Positions 1 through 9,900 are shown, counted from the stretch's first letter. The stretch: 64,000 nucleotides of DNA from Cyclobacteriaceae bacterium (GCA_020832305.1 JAFIEV010000044.1:160061-224060); one strand, 5' to 3'. A program made the numbers and translations. The notes: generated from the letters alone by a model not told the origin.

Positions 1-1516
1 CCGGTGCCGCAGGGTTCATATAAATAGCATTGATAATCGCCCCGCTATAGCTACTGCTGGTATTAATACCTACAGATTCTGAATGGTTGAAATATACATT
101 CTGTCCAACCCTCAATTTTTTGGTAATGTCATAATCAGATTTAAGTCGGAATGAAAAAAGTTCGAAATCTGTTCCTCTTAGCAAACCTTCTTTCTTATGA
201 TAGCCAAAAGAAGTGCTGTAACGACCCCGATCAGAGCCACCAGAGATTTGCAGGTTGGCATTGGTAATGGCAGCTGTTCTGAAAATTTCATCCATCCATG
301 TAGTTCTGTGAACCTGACTCCAGGGATTGATAAGTGGATCATGTGCCGGATTGGGTATGGTACCCGCATGGGCTGCCGCATCGCGATATGCTTTGGCGTA
401 TTCAGGCGCGGTTAAAGCCTGGGGCAAATTAGTGGCGTTTTCAACCCCTCTGTAAAAATCGGCCGATACCCTTGGTGCACCTGATTTACCGCTTTTGGTG
501 GTAATTACTATCACACCTGATGCAGCCTGAGCACCATAAATAGCCGCTGCAGCAGCATCTTTTAATACTACCATGCTTTCAATATCGTTGGGGTTGATTC
601 GGCCACCATAATAAGGCATGCCATCCACAACATATAGGGGTGATTCATCAGCAAAGGTACCCACACCGCGAATAACCACTCTTGGCGTTGCTCCAGGATC
701 TCCGGAGTTTGAAACAACCGTTACACCTGCCATTTGTCCCTGCAACATCTGCTGTGGACTGGATACCGGCCTGTCAACCGTTCTGGCCACATTTTCCAAT
801 TGACCCACTGAGGTAGTAAGGTCGGCTCTTTTAGCAGTACCATAGCCAATAACTACAATTTCATCCATGGCCTTTATATCAGCGACCATAGAAATATCTA
901 TTACGCTTCTGTTACCTACCGTTACCTCTTCAGTAATGTATCCTACAGAACTGAAAGCCAGTACAGTTTGCCCTTCGGGCACTTCAATTACATACGCGCC
1001 ATTAATATCGGTAACTGTACCACTGGCAGTGCCTTTAATAACCACGTTTACGCCAGGAAGTCCGGAACGATCATCGGCAGTAGTAACCTTTCCTGTAACG
1101 CGAATGGTCTGCCACTGCTCTATTTGCAAAGTACTTTCCTCCGCAGGAACATTGGTTTCACGCAAAGCAACATTGATCATATTATCAATTTGCCTGAATT
1201 TTAAATTCCCCTCCTTTGACAATTGCATCAATACATCAGCCAATGATGTATTACCGCTCATATTAAGCCTTACATCTTTACTGATTACATTTTTGTCATA
1301 GAAGAATTTAAAATCTGTTTGCTTCTCTATCGATTTAAATACATCGATAATTCCAGCCTGCCTCATATTCAGACTGACATTCGTCTCCTTCAGGCTCTTA
1401 TTTTGAGCAGTTCCGTCATAGGATAGCAGCATTCCTATGAAGAGGAATTGAATACTTATGCCATATAGCACAAATTTTGAACCCATGATTAACCAGGTTT
1501 GTAGTTTCTTTTTCAT
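1..1516 (-). CDS. SusC/RagA-type TonB-dependent receptor, N-terminal part (cut by window edge)
   Basis: Outer-membrane TonB-dependent transporter that would import glycan or another large nutrient together with a SusD lipoprotein lying beyond the window. Translating the minus strand from the ATG at 1516 gives about 505 open codons with no stop before base 1. Visible in order are a signal peptide (cleavage near residue 38, after DGTA), an STN domain of the kind that contacts FecR (about 45-118), a carboxypeptidase-like beta-sandwich (about 138-218, GLPGVNVVIKGT and VTDINGAY), the linker MDEIVVIGYG, then the plug domain with YVVDGMPYYGG and IESMVVLKDAAAAAIYGAQA. The beta-barrel begins before the edge. 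It lies downstream of fecR on the same strand, so surface signalling through FecR is expected. It has the same domain plan as the SusC gene at 26.4 kb. Family very sure; substrate unknown. Confidence 0.93.
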   Translation of the reverse strand, partial: MKKKLQTWLIMGSKFVLYGISIQFLFIGMLLSYDGTAQNKSLKETNVSLNMRQAGIIDVFKSIEKQTDFKFFYDKNVISKDVRLNMSGNTSLADVLMQLSKEGNLKFRQIDNMINVALRETNVPAEESTLQIEQWQTIRVTGKVTTADDRSGLPGVNVVIKGTASGTVTDINGAYVIEVPEGQTVLAFSSVGYITEEVTVGNRSVIDISMVADIKAMDEIVVIGYGTAKRADLTTSVGQLENVARTVDRPVSSPQQMLQGQMAGVTVVSNSGDPGATPRVVIRGVGTFADESPLYVVDGMPYYGGRINPNDIESMVVLKDAAAAAIYGAQAASGVIVITTKSGKSGAPRVSADFYRGVENATNLPQALTAPEYAKAYRDAAAHAGTIPNPAHDPLINPWSQVHRTTWMDEIFRTAAITNANLQISGGSDRGRYSTSFGYHKKEGLLRGTDFELFSFRLKSDYDITKKLRVGQNVYFNHSESVGINTSSSYSGAIINAIYMNPAAP

Positions 1517-1529
1517 ACTTTTACATCGT

Positions 1530-1651
1530 TATTGATCTAATAATTTAAAAATAGTTATAGTGCCCCGTTTGTCTTGATTTGCGAATTTCCACAGACAACG
1601 GGTTTGGAGGTCATAACATCCGGGAGCCATGCCACTGGTTCCCGTTTTTTT
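1530..1651 (+). ncRNA. Candidate antisense small RNA to the susC leader (locus 1)
   Basis: The stretch between fecR and susC contains, read on the plus strand (antisense to the operon), two stem-loops. The first pairs 1564-1574 with 1593-1602 with one bulge. The second is a 9-bp stem (one G-U pair) of 1621-1629 with 1636-1644, followed directly by seven T (1645-1651), a standard intrinsic terminator. A TAnnTTTG-like box with one mismatch (TACTTTTA, 1516-1523) overlaps the susC start codon; no good -33 box is seen. An RNA of about 120 nt would cover the susC leader. Bacteroides PULs are known to carry cis-antisense RNAs of the DonS type at this place. The RNA start is approximate, and the hairpins might instead act only as leader structure in the sense transcript. 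Confidence 0.38.
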
Positions 1652-1689
1652 ATTTTCATTGTTTTAGTACTTTTTAAGCCATACTTTTA

Positions 1690-2760
1690 TCATATTTTGA
1701 GTTCAACATTTTTCCCATTGATACTAAATTGAAGACCGTGCGTAAAGCTTAGTCCGTGTAAAACCTGTTCCAGCGTTTCATTGTCAAAACGACCGTTGAT
1801 TTTCAGATTTGCCGGATATTTTCCCTTAAAGGAAATCACCACACCGTACCAGTTTTCCAATGCGCGTAGCATATCGTTAAAAGTACTGTTTTGCAGTACC
1901 AATACGCCTGTTTTCCAGGCAAATTCAATCTCTGGATTATATAAATATTTTTCGCTTTTTTCCCGCTCGTCGGGAATTATCAAACCTTCACCCGGATACA
2001 ATATATATTCACCTTCTGCTATGCCCTCCAGCTGAGGCCATTCCTTTGTTTTATCAACCGAAACTGATCCGCTCTGCAGGGCCACTTTTACATTATCATC
2101 GAAATCAAAAGCCCTGATATTAAAGGATGTACCCAGGGCCTGGGTATAGGTATTCTTAGCTTTTACTATAAACGGTATTTGTAGATTCTGTGCCACGGAA
2201 AAGTAGGCTTCGCCATGCAATTCCAGCCGTCGGTGTACTTTGCCAAATTGCTCATCGAAAATAATTTTTGAGCCTGCATTTAACATGATATTTGTTCCGT
2301 CTGGCATGGCGTATACAGCTCTTTTACCAATGGGGCTTTCTACAATATGCCTTGTTATTTCAGTAATCTGTGGCTTTTCATTATTTGTGAAGAAGATTGA
2401 CAGCCCTGTGTAAATAAATACAAAGGCAATAATGGCAGCAATTCTATACCAGCTTTGGTAGTAGAAATTTCTTTTTTCCAATTCCAAAAGCTCTTTTCTG
2501 AAATTGGCAGTGCCGATCTCTGTTTTCCTGATTACTTCAGAGAATATCTGTTTTTTAACTTCCTTTCCCAGATATATTTCCGGGTAATGAAGGTTATCTA
2601 TAAGTAGCCTTGCTTTTTTCATGGCGTCCACTTCTTCAGGGTGGTTCTCCTGCCATTGATGCCAGAATGCATTACTGTAAGCATTGGGTGCCATTACCCA
2701 TTTTCTGAACTCCTCGTTCAATAAATAATAATATACCCGATCTTCATTTGTCATACTCAT
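1690..2760 (-). CDS. FecR family anti-sigma factor
   Basis: Inner-membrane anti-sigma factor that relays a signal from the STN domain of a TonB receptor to a cytoplasmic ECF sigma factor. 356 residues. The cytoplasmic N-terminal part has the typical W-rich start (FRKWVMAPN, FWHQWQENHP). One membrane segment lies near residues 107-125 (IAAIIAFVFIYTGLSIFF). It is followed by the periplasmic FecR domain (KRAVYAMPDGTNIMLNAGS, RRLELHGEAYFSV, PFIVKAKNTYTQALGTSFNI) and the C-terminal DUF4974-type domain (FNDMLRALENWYGVVISF). It precedes susC on the same strand. Unusually, the only sigma gene nearby (4689-5348) is separated from it by an oxidoreductase gene and a terminator, so it probably has its own promoter. 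Start chosen at the first ATG, which fits the family length. Confidence 0.93.
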   Translation of the reverse strand: MSMTNEDRVYYYLLNEEFRKWVMAPNAYSNAFWHQWQENHPEEVDAMKKARLLIDNLHYPEIYLGKEVKKQIFSEVIRKTEIGTANFRKELLELEKRNFYYQSWYRIAAIIAFVFIYTGLSIFFTNNEKPQITEITRHIVESPIGKRAVYAMPDGTNIMLNAGSKIIFDEQFGKVHRRLELHGEAYFSVAQNLQIPFIVKAKNTYTQALGTSFNIRAFDFDDNVKVALQSGSVSVDKTKEWPQLEGIAEGEYILYPGEGLIIPDEREKSEKYLYNPEIEFAWKTGVLVLQNSTFNDMLRALENWYGVVISFKGKYPANLKINGRFDNETLEQVLHGLSFTHGLQFSINGKNVELKI

Positions 2761-2836
2761 AGCAATGCGCTTCTACCGGTATAAGGAAAAAAACCTTAAA
2801 ACAACCTCAATAAAAATAAACAAAAAATAAAATTTA

Positions 2837-2844
2837 CAAAATTA
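2837..2844 (-). promoter_or_regulatory. Candidate -7 box upstream of fecR
   Basis: On the minus strand this reads TAATTTTG, an exact match to the Bacteroidota -7 consensus TAnnTTTG, 77 bases upstream of the fecR start and downstream of the terminator at 3021-3050. No convincing -33 TTTG is seen at the right spacing. The surrounding 2761-3016 stretch is very AT-rich and contains no gene. In such AT-rich sequence a chance match is quite possible. Confidence 0.3.
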
Positions 2845-3016
2845 ATAAAAACATTAGCTCTCCGTTGGTGACTGATCAAATAAAACCATCTTTCAATAGA
2901 TTATTTTCAATTTAAGAGCCATTAAATTTCTCATCAGGTATTATAATTAGTTGTATTTTTTGAAGACCTTTTTGAACTTTAAGCGATGTACAAAAAAAGA
3001 CCGTTCTCTATAAAGA

Positions 3017-3057
3017 GAAAAGGGACTGTATCTACACGTAACAGTCCCTTTTTTTAT
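3017..3057. terminator. Bidirectional intrinsic terminator between oxidoreductase and fecR
   Basis: Perfect 9-bp stem, AGGGACTGT (3021-3029) with ACAGTCCCT (3041-3049), extended by A-T pairs on both sides so that a T-run follows the stem on either strand. It lies about 40 bases past the stop of the minus-strand oxidoreductase gene and should end its transcript before fecR. Confidence 0.8.
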
Positions 3058-3097
3058 TCATAAAATCCGGATGCTTTTCCAGACTTAATTTGTCAGG

Positions 3098-4441
3098 TTA
3101 TACTTTTTCAGGTACTTCAAAGCCTTTTCGGTAATTCCGGCTTAACATTTGATTTGCTTCAGGATCATTTACAAATGTCTCAGATTTCGGATTAAAAGTG
3201 AGTACCCTTTCCAGTCGGTATGCAATATTGCCGAGGTGTGCCAGGGCAGATGATAAGTGTGCTGTTTCCACGGGTCCATTAAGAATGGTTTTATCATGTT
3301 TTCTTACCGCCTCGATAAAATTAGCTACGTGTCCATCAGTTCCTCCGTCACCCCTGTCCATTTCTGAGCCGCTGGCAACGCCATCATCACCGGATTTACC
3401 AGGCGTACGATCTTTTCCAAGGAAAGTCTGGTATTTATCATAACCGTTAACGACAAGATATCCTTTGTCTCCATAGAAAATATTTCCTACCGTTGCACCG
3501 GCTTCATCATTGGTACACCAATGTCTTACTTCAAACTGAATAATCTTTTTCTCCTCAGGATAATTATAAATGGAGGTCAGTACTTCAGGAACTTCTTTGG
3601 CATCATCCCAAAGAAACTTTCCGCCCATTGAGGTGATTTTAGTTGGTAAGCCTACATCGAGACCCCACATACACAGGTCGGTTTCATGGATACCCTGATT
3701 TCCAACATCTCCATTGCCGTAATCCCATAACCAATGCCAGTTGTAATGAACAATATCCCTGGAGAAGGGACGCTTGGGTGCAGGGCCCGTCCAAAGATCA
3801 TAATCCAAACCTTCTGGTACGGGTGAAAATCCCTGGCGGCCTATGCTAGCCCTCCAGCGATAAACTATACCTCTTGCCATATAAACATGGCCAATATACC
3901 CGTCTCTCATTAACTGGATGGCCTCCCGCACAGCCGGTGAACTCCTGAGCTGAACACCATGTTGCACAATTCTGTCATATTTGTGAGCTGCTTCTACCAT
4001 TTTACGACCTTCCCAGATATTGTGCGAGCCAGGTTTCTCCACATAAACATCCTTCCCTGCCTGGCAGGCCCAAATGGTTTGGAGCGCGTGCCAATGGTTC
4101 GGAGACGCGATGCCGATAACATCGATATCTTTTCGATCTAATAAACGACGAAAGTCTTGTTCGATGCCTACATCTTTTTTATACTTTTCCTTAAAGCTTT
4201 TCTGTCGTTCTTTGAGCAAATTCATGTCAGGGTCAGACAAAAAGGTGACCTGTACATTCTTTTGGTTCATAAAACTTTGAATATGGCTCTTTCCTCTTCC
4301 ATTAATCCCTAATACGGCCGCGTTGATGCGGTCATTTGCTCCAAAAACACTGGAGGATAAGATGGTAGGCGCCACAAATGTGGCAGAACCTGCGATCACA
4401 GACTTTTTAATAAAATCTCTTCTTGACGGTTCGTTGTTCAT
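3098..4441 (-). CDS. Gfo/Idh/MocA family oxidoreductase with Tat signal
   Basis: Predicted NAD(P)-dependent sugar or sugar-derivative dehydrogenase exported folded by the Tat system. 447 residues. The N-terminus carries the twin-arginine motif SRRDFIKKS followed by a hydrophobic stretch. A Rossmann region follows (INAAVLGINGRGKSHIQSF), then the family's NHWHALQTIWACQAGKDVYV segment with the conserved EKP lysine, and the alpha/beta substrate domain (YDLWTGPAPKRPFSRDIVHY, NWHWLWDYGNGDVGNQGIHE). Secreted members of this type are frequent beside SusCD loci in marine Bacteroidota. It lies between the ECF sigma gene and fecR but is bounded on both sides by intrinsic terminators (4461-4506 and 3017-3057), so it looks like an independent unit placed inside the regulatory pair. 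Substrate cannot be told. Confidence 0.9.
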   Translation of the reverse strand: MNNEPSRRDFIKKSVIAGSATFVAPTILSSSVFGANDRINAAVLGINGRGKSHIQSFMNQKNVQVTFLSDPDMNLLKERQKSFKEKYKKDVGIEQDFRRLLDRKDIDVIGIASPNHWHALQTIWACQAGKDVYVEKPGSHNIWEGRKMVEAAHKYDRIVQHGVQLRSSPAVREAIQLMRDGYIGHVYMARGIVYRWRASIGRQGFSPVPEGLDYDLWTGPAPKRPFSRDIVHYNWHWLWDYGNGDVGNQGIHETDLCMWGLDVGLPTKITSMGGKFLWDDAKEVPEVLTSIYNYPEEKKIIQFEVRHWCTNDEAGATVGNIFYGDKGYLVVNGYDKYQTFLGKDRTPGKSGDDGVASGSEMDRGDGGTDGHVANFIEAVRKHDKTILNGPVETAHLSSALAHLGNIAYRLERVLTFNPKSETFVNDPEANQMLSRNYRKGFEVPEKV

Positions 4442-4460
4442 ATTGTTCTTCTGATTATGT

Positions 4461-4506
4461 AAAAAAAATTTAATTCACCCCAAAATATACAATCCTGGGG
4501 TGAATT
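4461..4506 (-). terminator. Intrinsic terminator after ECF sigma gene / leader hairpin of oxidoreductase
   Basis: On the minus strand a perfect 10-bp stem (4497-4506 with 4472-4481; AATTCACCCC and GGGGTGAATT) is followed after three A by eight T (4468-4461). It is a textbook intrinsic terminator for the sigma transcript. It ends only 20 bases before the oxidoreductase ATG at 4441, so it could also act as an attenuator in that gene's leader. Confidence 0.78.
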
Positions 4507-4688
4507 CTTACAAAATTTCAAATATTTATTCACCAATAGCCCAGTTAAGGTTGATTGTCAATACACTTACATTGACCTAATCTGGATCAGGCTTTTCAAA
4601 TTACGCAGATATTAACTCAATGCGGCAGGAAATCGGAAATGAGCAGGATAATATTGTGAGGTATATGTCCTATGGTATGTGATTTTGA

Positions 4689-5348
4689 TCAAGAACAGGT
4701 TAATCCTGCCAATACAAATAATGCAATGCTAAATGTTCCTCTCATTTTCTTTAGGGCCTTATAAAGTAGTGACCTTACAGATTTGATTTCTTTATAACCT
4801 AAGAGTTCTCCTATTTGGGCATATTGAAAACCATGGTAATAAAAGTAGTAAATGGCCTCTCTTTCCCGATGGCTGAGTTTCTTCAAGGCGCTGGAAATTT
4901 TGCTCCGGTTTTCACGCGTCGATTGCATTTTGATAATCTGCTCTTCCGCAGATTCTTCCAAAGCCTGAAACCTGAGCGCTTCATTGCGGAAAAAGATATT
5001 TTGTTCCTGCTGCCTGAGCAATTCAAGCATCTTTCTCCGGCATGCTTTGAATAGGTATAAACGAATCGAATCGGTGTCACCAAGACCACCACGTCGTTCT
5101 CTTATTAATATAAATAAATCCTGTATACAATCTTTGATGAGCTCGGTGTCAGAAGAGAATTGCCGGCAGTAATTTGCCAGTATGTCAAAATACTTTTCAT
5201 ATATCAAAACAAATGCCGATTCATCTCCCTCCTTAAAAGATTTCCAAAGCTGGGCCTCGTCAGTCTTTACTGGTTCAGAAACCCTGGTTTTTACCTGCGG
5301 CTTTAAATACAAACCGTTTTCAGACATGTTATGCTCCAAAGCTTCCAT
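4689..5348 (-). CDS. ECF-type RNA polymerase sigma factor
   Basis: Extracytoplasmic-function sigma factor expected to be held by FecR and to transcribe the susCD genes. About 219 residues from the ATG at 5348; an in-frame ATG at 5327 is also possible, and one at 5423 would add an AT-rich, unlikely N-terminus. Sigma region 2 is visible (QLWKSFKEGDESAFVLIYEK, LIKDCIQDLFILI) and region 4 (LKKLSHREREAIYYFYYHGF, YAQIGELLGY). The last 16 residues (GTFSIALFVLAGLTCS) are strongly hydrophobic and lie after region 4, like the tail of the second sigma factor at 24.3 kb. Monocistronic by the terminator at 4461-4506. The cognate anti-sigma is probably the FecR at 1690-2760. Confidence 0.88.
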   Translation of the reverse strand: MEALEHNMSENGLYLKPQVKTRVSEPVKTDEAQLWKSFKEGDESAFVLIYEKYFDILANYCRQFSSDTELIKDCIQDLFILIRERRGGLGDTDSIRLYLFKACRRKMLELLRQQEQNIFFRNEALRFQALEESAEEQIIKMQSTRENRSKISSALKKLSHREREAIYYFYYHGFQYAQIGELLGYKEIKSVRSLLYKALKKMRGTFSIALFVLAGLTCS

Positions 5349-5831
5349 ATTTTGTAAATTCGTTTCAATATTGCAAAAATTATTTTTTTTACAAAGAATA
5401 AATTTTCTTTTTATTAGTGGCAACCGTCGGATAAAGATGACTTTCTAAGTATTCATGGGTAAAATACTGTAAAATTCAACCTCATTCGCGCTATAAAAGT
5501 ATTGGAAAGGGTTGTGAAATCTGTTAAGCCTGTGTTAGCAAATTGTTATATATCATTTTGATCATGAACTATTTACGCAAGCAGCTTTACAAGGAATGAC
5601 GATATCTTTAAAACAAATCCAAATTTTTACTCCTCTCAAACCTTTTTTAATGGTTTATTGGTTAATTTTGTACATTAAGATATACAGTTCAGGGTTATAT
5701 AGGAGGGAAAAAAGTCTGACTGTGTTTAATATATGTAAACCTTAGTGGTGATGTAAAACCCGTTGCCAACAAAATTGGTTTATATAAAAGCCGATCTGAC
5801 CTGACTATAATATTCGATTTTAATAATAGGT
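5349..5831. promoter_or_regulatory. Divergent intergenic region with candidate -7 box for the efflux operon
   Basis: About 480 bases between the divergent sigma and efflux operons. No gene with a recognisable product is seen. TAATTTTG at 5663-5670 on the plus strand matches the TAnnTTTG -7 consensus and lies 162 bases upstream of the adaptor gene; the -33 element is not clear. No operator or regulator gene is evident. Confidence 0.35.
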
Positions 5832-6905
5832 ATGAAAACATTAAAGCCATCTGTTGCATGGTACGCAATTGGCATGCTGGTTGCCAGTATAGTTTATGGA
5901 TGTTCTGGGAACAAAAAAAATCCCGTTGCTGCATCCGGTTCCGGGGGCATACAAAATCTCAATGTTTCGGCGGTGGTCGTTCAGCCCGGAATATTGGATG
6001 ATATCATAATTGCCAATGGTTCGATTATGGCCAATGAAGAAGTTGATTTAAAAAGTGAGGCCACCGGAAGAATAACAAGGATTAATTTCCGTGAAGGATC
6101 GAAGGTTCAGAAAGGGCAGCTATTGGTTAAAATTGATGATGATGAACTTCAGGCACAATTGCGGCAATTGGAATTTGATCTGGACCTGGCCCGCCAGGAT
6201 GAATATCGAAAAAGTCGTTTGCTCGAAGTAAAAGGTATCAGTCAGGAAGAACATGATGCTTCACGTCTGCGGGTATCTGACCTCGAATCACAAATTGATT
6301 TATTAAAAACACGTATCGATAAAACCATGATTGTGGCCCCTTTTAGTGGTCAGATTGGATTGCGATATGCCAGTGAAGGCGCATATATGACACCAGGTAC
6401 CAACGTGGCATTGCTGGTACAAATTGATCCCTTAAAAATTGAATTTTCAATTCCCGAACGATATGCCGGATATGTAAAAACAGGGCAGTCAATTGAATTT
6501 AAAATTAGTGGCCGGGAAAAAATATTCCAGGGAAAGGTGTATGCCCAGGAACCCAGGATTGATCCCACAACCCGGACATTGCGGATAAGGGCTTTAAGTT
6601 CCAACCCAAAGGGAGAGCTTGTTCCCGGTACTTTTGCTTCCGTAACTTTGAAATTAGACCGGATTGAAGACGCACTTATGGTACCCACCCAGGTAGTTAT
6701 ACCCCGAATGGAAGGCCAGGATGTATTCGTTTACAGAAATGGCAAAGCCCACAGGGTACCGGTTGAAACGGGTACACGCCTTAGAAGTACTATTCAAATT
6801 TCTGAAGGACTGCAAGCAGGAGATACGGTAATTACTACCGGATTATTGGTACTGCGAGACCAGATGAATGTAAACATAGCACAAATTGTAGAAGTAAAAG
6901 ACTAA
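5832..6905 (+). CDS. RND efflux periplasmic adaptor (membrane fusion protein)
   Basis: Adaptor of a tripartite efflux pump, linking the inner-membrane RND pump to the outer-membrane channel. 357 residues. Lipoprotein signal with a lipobox ending at Cys24 (SIVYGC). A barrel-sandwich/lipoyl half (SEATGRITRINFREGSKVQK, GQLLVKIDDDELQAQL), a short alpha-hairpin (about 110-160), the second lipoyl half (MIVAPFSGQIGLRYASEGAY) and beta-barrel domains (VYAQEPRIDPTTRTLRIRA) follow in the family order. It is the first gene of a three-gene operon, 5 bases ahead of the pump gene. The class (AcrA/MexE-like HAE1 adaptor) is clear, the exported compounds are not. No transcriptional regulator is adjacent. Confidence 0.94.
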   Translation: MKTLKPSVAWYAIGMLVASIVYGCSGNKKNPVAASGSGGIQNLNVSAVVVQPGILDDIIIANGSIMANEEVDLKSEATGRITRINFREGSKVQKGQLLVKIDDDELQAQLRQLEFDLDLARQDEYRKSRLLEVKGISQEEHDASRLRVSDLESQIDLLKTRIDKTMIVAPFSGQIGLRYASEGAYMTPGTNVALLVQIDPLKIEFSIPERYAGYVKTGQSIEFKISGREKIFQGKVYAQEPRIDPTTRTLRIRALSSNPKGELVPGTFASVTLKLDRIEDALMVPTQVVIPRMEGQDVFVYRNGKAHRVPVETGTRLRSTIQISEGLQAGDTVITTGLLVLRDQMNVNIAQIVEVKD

Positions 6906-6910
6906 AAACC

Positions 6911-9900
6911 ATGGCCAAAAACCTTTCATCAATATGTATTGAACGCCCGGTACTAACCATAGTGATGTCCATTACTATTGTCCTATTCGGCGTGATTGGT
7001 TTTACCTTCCTGGGAGTTAGGGAATATCCCAGCGTTGACCCTCCTATTGTTACGGTTACCACGAATTATCAGGGCGCCAATGCCGACATCATAGAATCAC
7101 AGATTACCGAACCGCTTGAGGAGTCAATCAACAGTGTGGAAGGTATCAGAACACTCAGCTCTGTAAGCAGTGATGGCCGAAGCAATATAACGGTTGAATT
7201 CGTATTGGGAAGAGACATGGAGGCCGCTGCCAATGATGTAAGGGATAAGGTGTCTGTTGCCGTTAGAAACCTGCCGCCAGATGCAGACCCTCCAATCGTA
7301 AATAAATCAGATGCAGATGCAGAATATATATTTTCCTTAACTGTTCAAAGCAATAAAAGATCCCTGCTGGAGCTTACCGAACTGGGTAATAATCTATTTA
7401 AAGAGCGGCTGCAAACCATCGAAGGGATTAGCAATATAAGAATCTGGGGGGAGAAAAAATATGCTATGCGATTAATGATCAACCCGCAGAAACTTATCGC
7501 CTATGGACTTACTCCGCTGGATGTCCGCAATGCGCTGCTCAGTGAAAATGTGGAATTGCCCTCAGGTCGAATCGAAGGATATAATACAGAACTCACCATC
7601 CGTACTTTCGGAAGACTTACCACAGAAGATGAATTCAATAATCTTATAATCGCTGAGCGCGACGGTATATTGGTTCGCTTACGTGATATAGGAAGGGCGC
7701 GCCTATCTCCGGAAAATGAGAGGTCAATTCTGCGTGGCAACCATGGTATCCCTATGATAGGCCTCGCCATTCAACCTCAACCAGGGGCTAATTATATAGA
7801 AATAGTTGATGAAATAGAAGAGAGAGTTGAACAATTGAAAACCGAACTTCCCGAAGATATTATACTGGGTGTTGCCCTCGATACTACCAAAAATATCAGA
7901 AAAGCTATAACAGAAGTTCAGGAAACCATTTTGATTGCTTTTATACTGGTACTATTGGTTATTTATTTTTTCCTAAGAAGCTGGCGTACCACGCTTATCC
8001 CGATTGTGGCCATACCAATTTCATTGATAGGGTCTTTCTTTGTAATGTATGCCGCCGGATTTTCCATCAATATATTAACCCTGCTGGGTATTGTACTGTC
8101 GGTAGGTATTGTGGTAGATGATGCCATTGTCGTAATGGAAAATATATACGCCAAAATTGAAAGAGGTATGCACCCTATACGTGCAGCACATCTGGGTACC
8201 AAGGAAATTATTTTTGCCGTAATTTCTACTACTGTTACACTTGTTGCTGTATTTATGCCCATCGTGTTTCTTCAGGGTTTTACCGGACGACTTTTCCGTG
8301 AATTTGGCATCGTAGTGGCAGGTTCGGTAATAATCTCATCATTTGTGTCGCTCACCTTAACTCCAATGATGTCTTCGAGGATTCTGAAGAGAAAAGAAAA
8401 ACATGCCAGATTTTTTGAATATACAGAGAAGATATTGAAAAAAGCCATAGATGGCTATAGCCAGTCATTGGTGCGTTTTATGCCCTACCGTTGGTTTGCC
8501 CTGGTAATTATGGCTGTCTCTGCCGGCATTATATTGTATTTTGGATCAAAACTACAATCTGAACTGGCTCCGCTGGAAGACAAAGGACGTCTTCGATTAT
8601 TTGCTACCGCACCTGAAGGCACTTCTTATGAACTTATGGACGACTACATTCAAGGCCTGATAGAGCTTACTGATACCATGCCCGAGAGAGAGTCGATCCT
8701 TTCGGTTACCTCACCGGGTTTTGGCTCTTCGGTATCTGTTAACTCAGGTTTTGTACGTGTTACACTGGTTCCTGCCGATGAAAGAGAAAAAAGCCAGCAA
8801 CAACTGGCCATTGAGTTAACGGCTAGACTGAGAGACCACAATTATGCCAGGGCTATTGTGAGCCAGGAAGAAACTATTGCTGCTTCAAGGGGTGGAGGTT
8901 TACCAGTACAATTTGTCGTACAGGCAACCAACTTTGAGAAATTGTCTGAATTCTTACCGACTTTTTTACAAAAAGCTCAGGACGACCCTGCTTTTTCTAT
9001 TGTTGACCTCAACCTGAAGTTTAACAAACCTGAAATGCAGGTAGAAATCGACCGAAACAAAGCCAGGGAAATGGGTATTTCAGTAAGAGATATTGCTGAA
9101 ACCCTTCAACTGCTGTTTAGTGGCCAAAGATTTGGATATTATATTCAAGATGGCAAACAATATCAGGTAATCGGTGAAGCAGAACGCGAAAACCGCAACG
9201 AACCACTCGACCTGCGTTCTGTGGCCGTAAGAAACCGAACCGGCGAAATTGTGCTCTTAGACAACCTGGTAAAACTCAGCTACCGTACCAGTCCCCCACA
9301 GCTATATCGCTATAACCGCTATGTGTCAGCAACGGTTTCAGCTGTGCCGGCGCCCGGACTTACGGTTGGCGATGGCATTGCAGCGATGCGCAAAATAGGA
9401 GATGAAGTCCTGGATGATTCATTTGTAACAAGTCTGGCAGGACCTTCCAAGGACTTTGAAGAAAGCTCAAACAGTCTATTGTTTGCTTTCATCCTTGCAT
9501 TGGTTTTGGTATATCTCACCCTGGCGGCACAATTTGAAAGCTTCAGAGATCCACTTACCATTATGTTTACTGTTCCGCTGGCCATTGCCGGCGCTGTATT
9601 GGCAATGTATTTATTTGGGCATACCCTCAATATATTCAGCCAGATTGGTATTATAGTACTCATTGGTATAGTGACTAAAAACGGAATTCTGATTGTTGAA
9701 TTTGCCAATCAGAAGAAGCTGGATGGCATGGACATAAAACAAGCTGCCATTGAATCGGCAACACAACGATTCAGGCCTATCGTCATGACCAGTTTTGCCA
9801 CCATTTTAGGTGCATTACCTATTGCCCTGGCTCTTGGGGGAGCTTCCACAAGTCGCATTCCTATGGGGGTGGTGATCATTGGCGGACTGGTATTTTCTCT

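Noticed and set aside
197..1301. Plus-strand protein genes in the first 1.3 kb
   Set aside because: The minus strand reads continuously as a SusC receptor with all domain motifs; plus-strand frames there lack family features.
5349..5423. N-terminal extension of the first sigma factor
   Set aside because: Composition is like intergenic DNA and the extension has no counterpart in ECF sigma factors; starts at 5348 or 5327 fit better.
5695..5934. Minus-strand 79-residue reading frame upstream of the efflux operon
   Set aside because: It overlaps the efflux adaptor start, has no recognisable motif and is likely chance.
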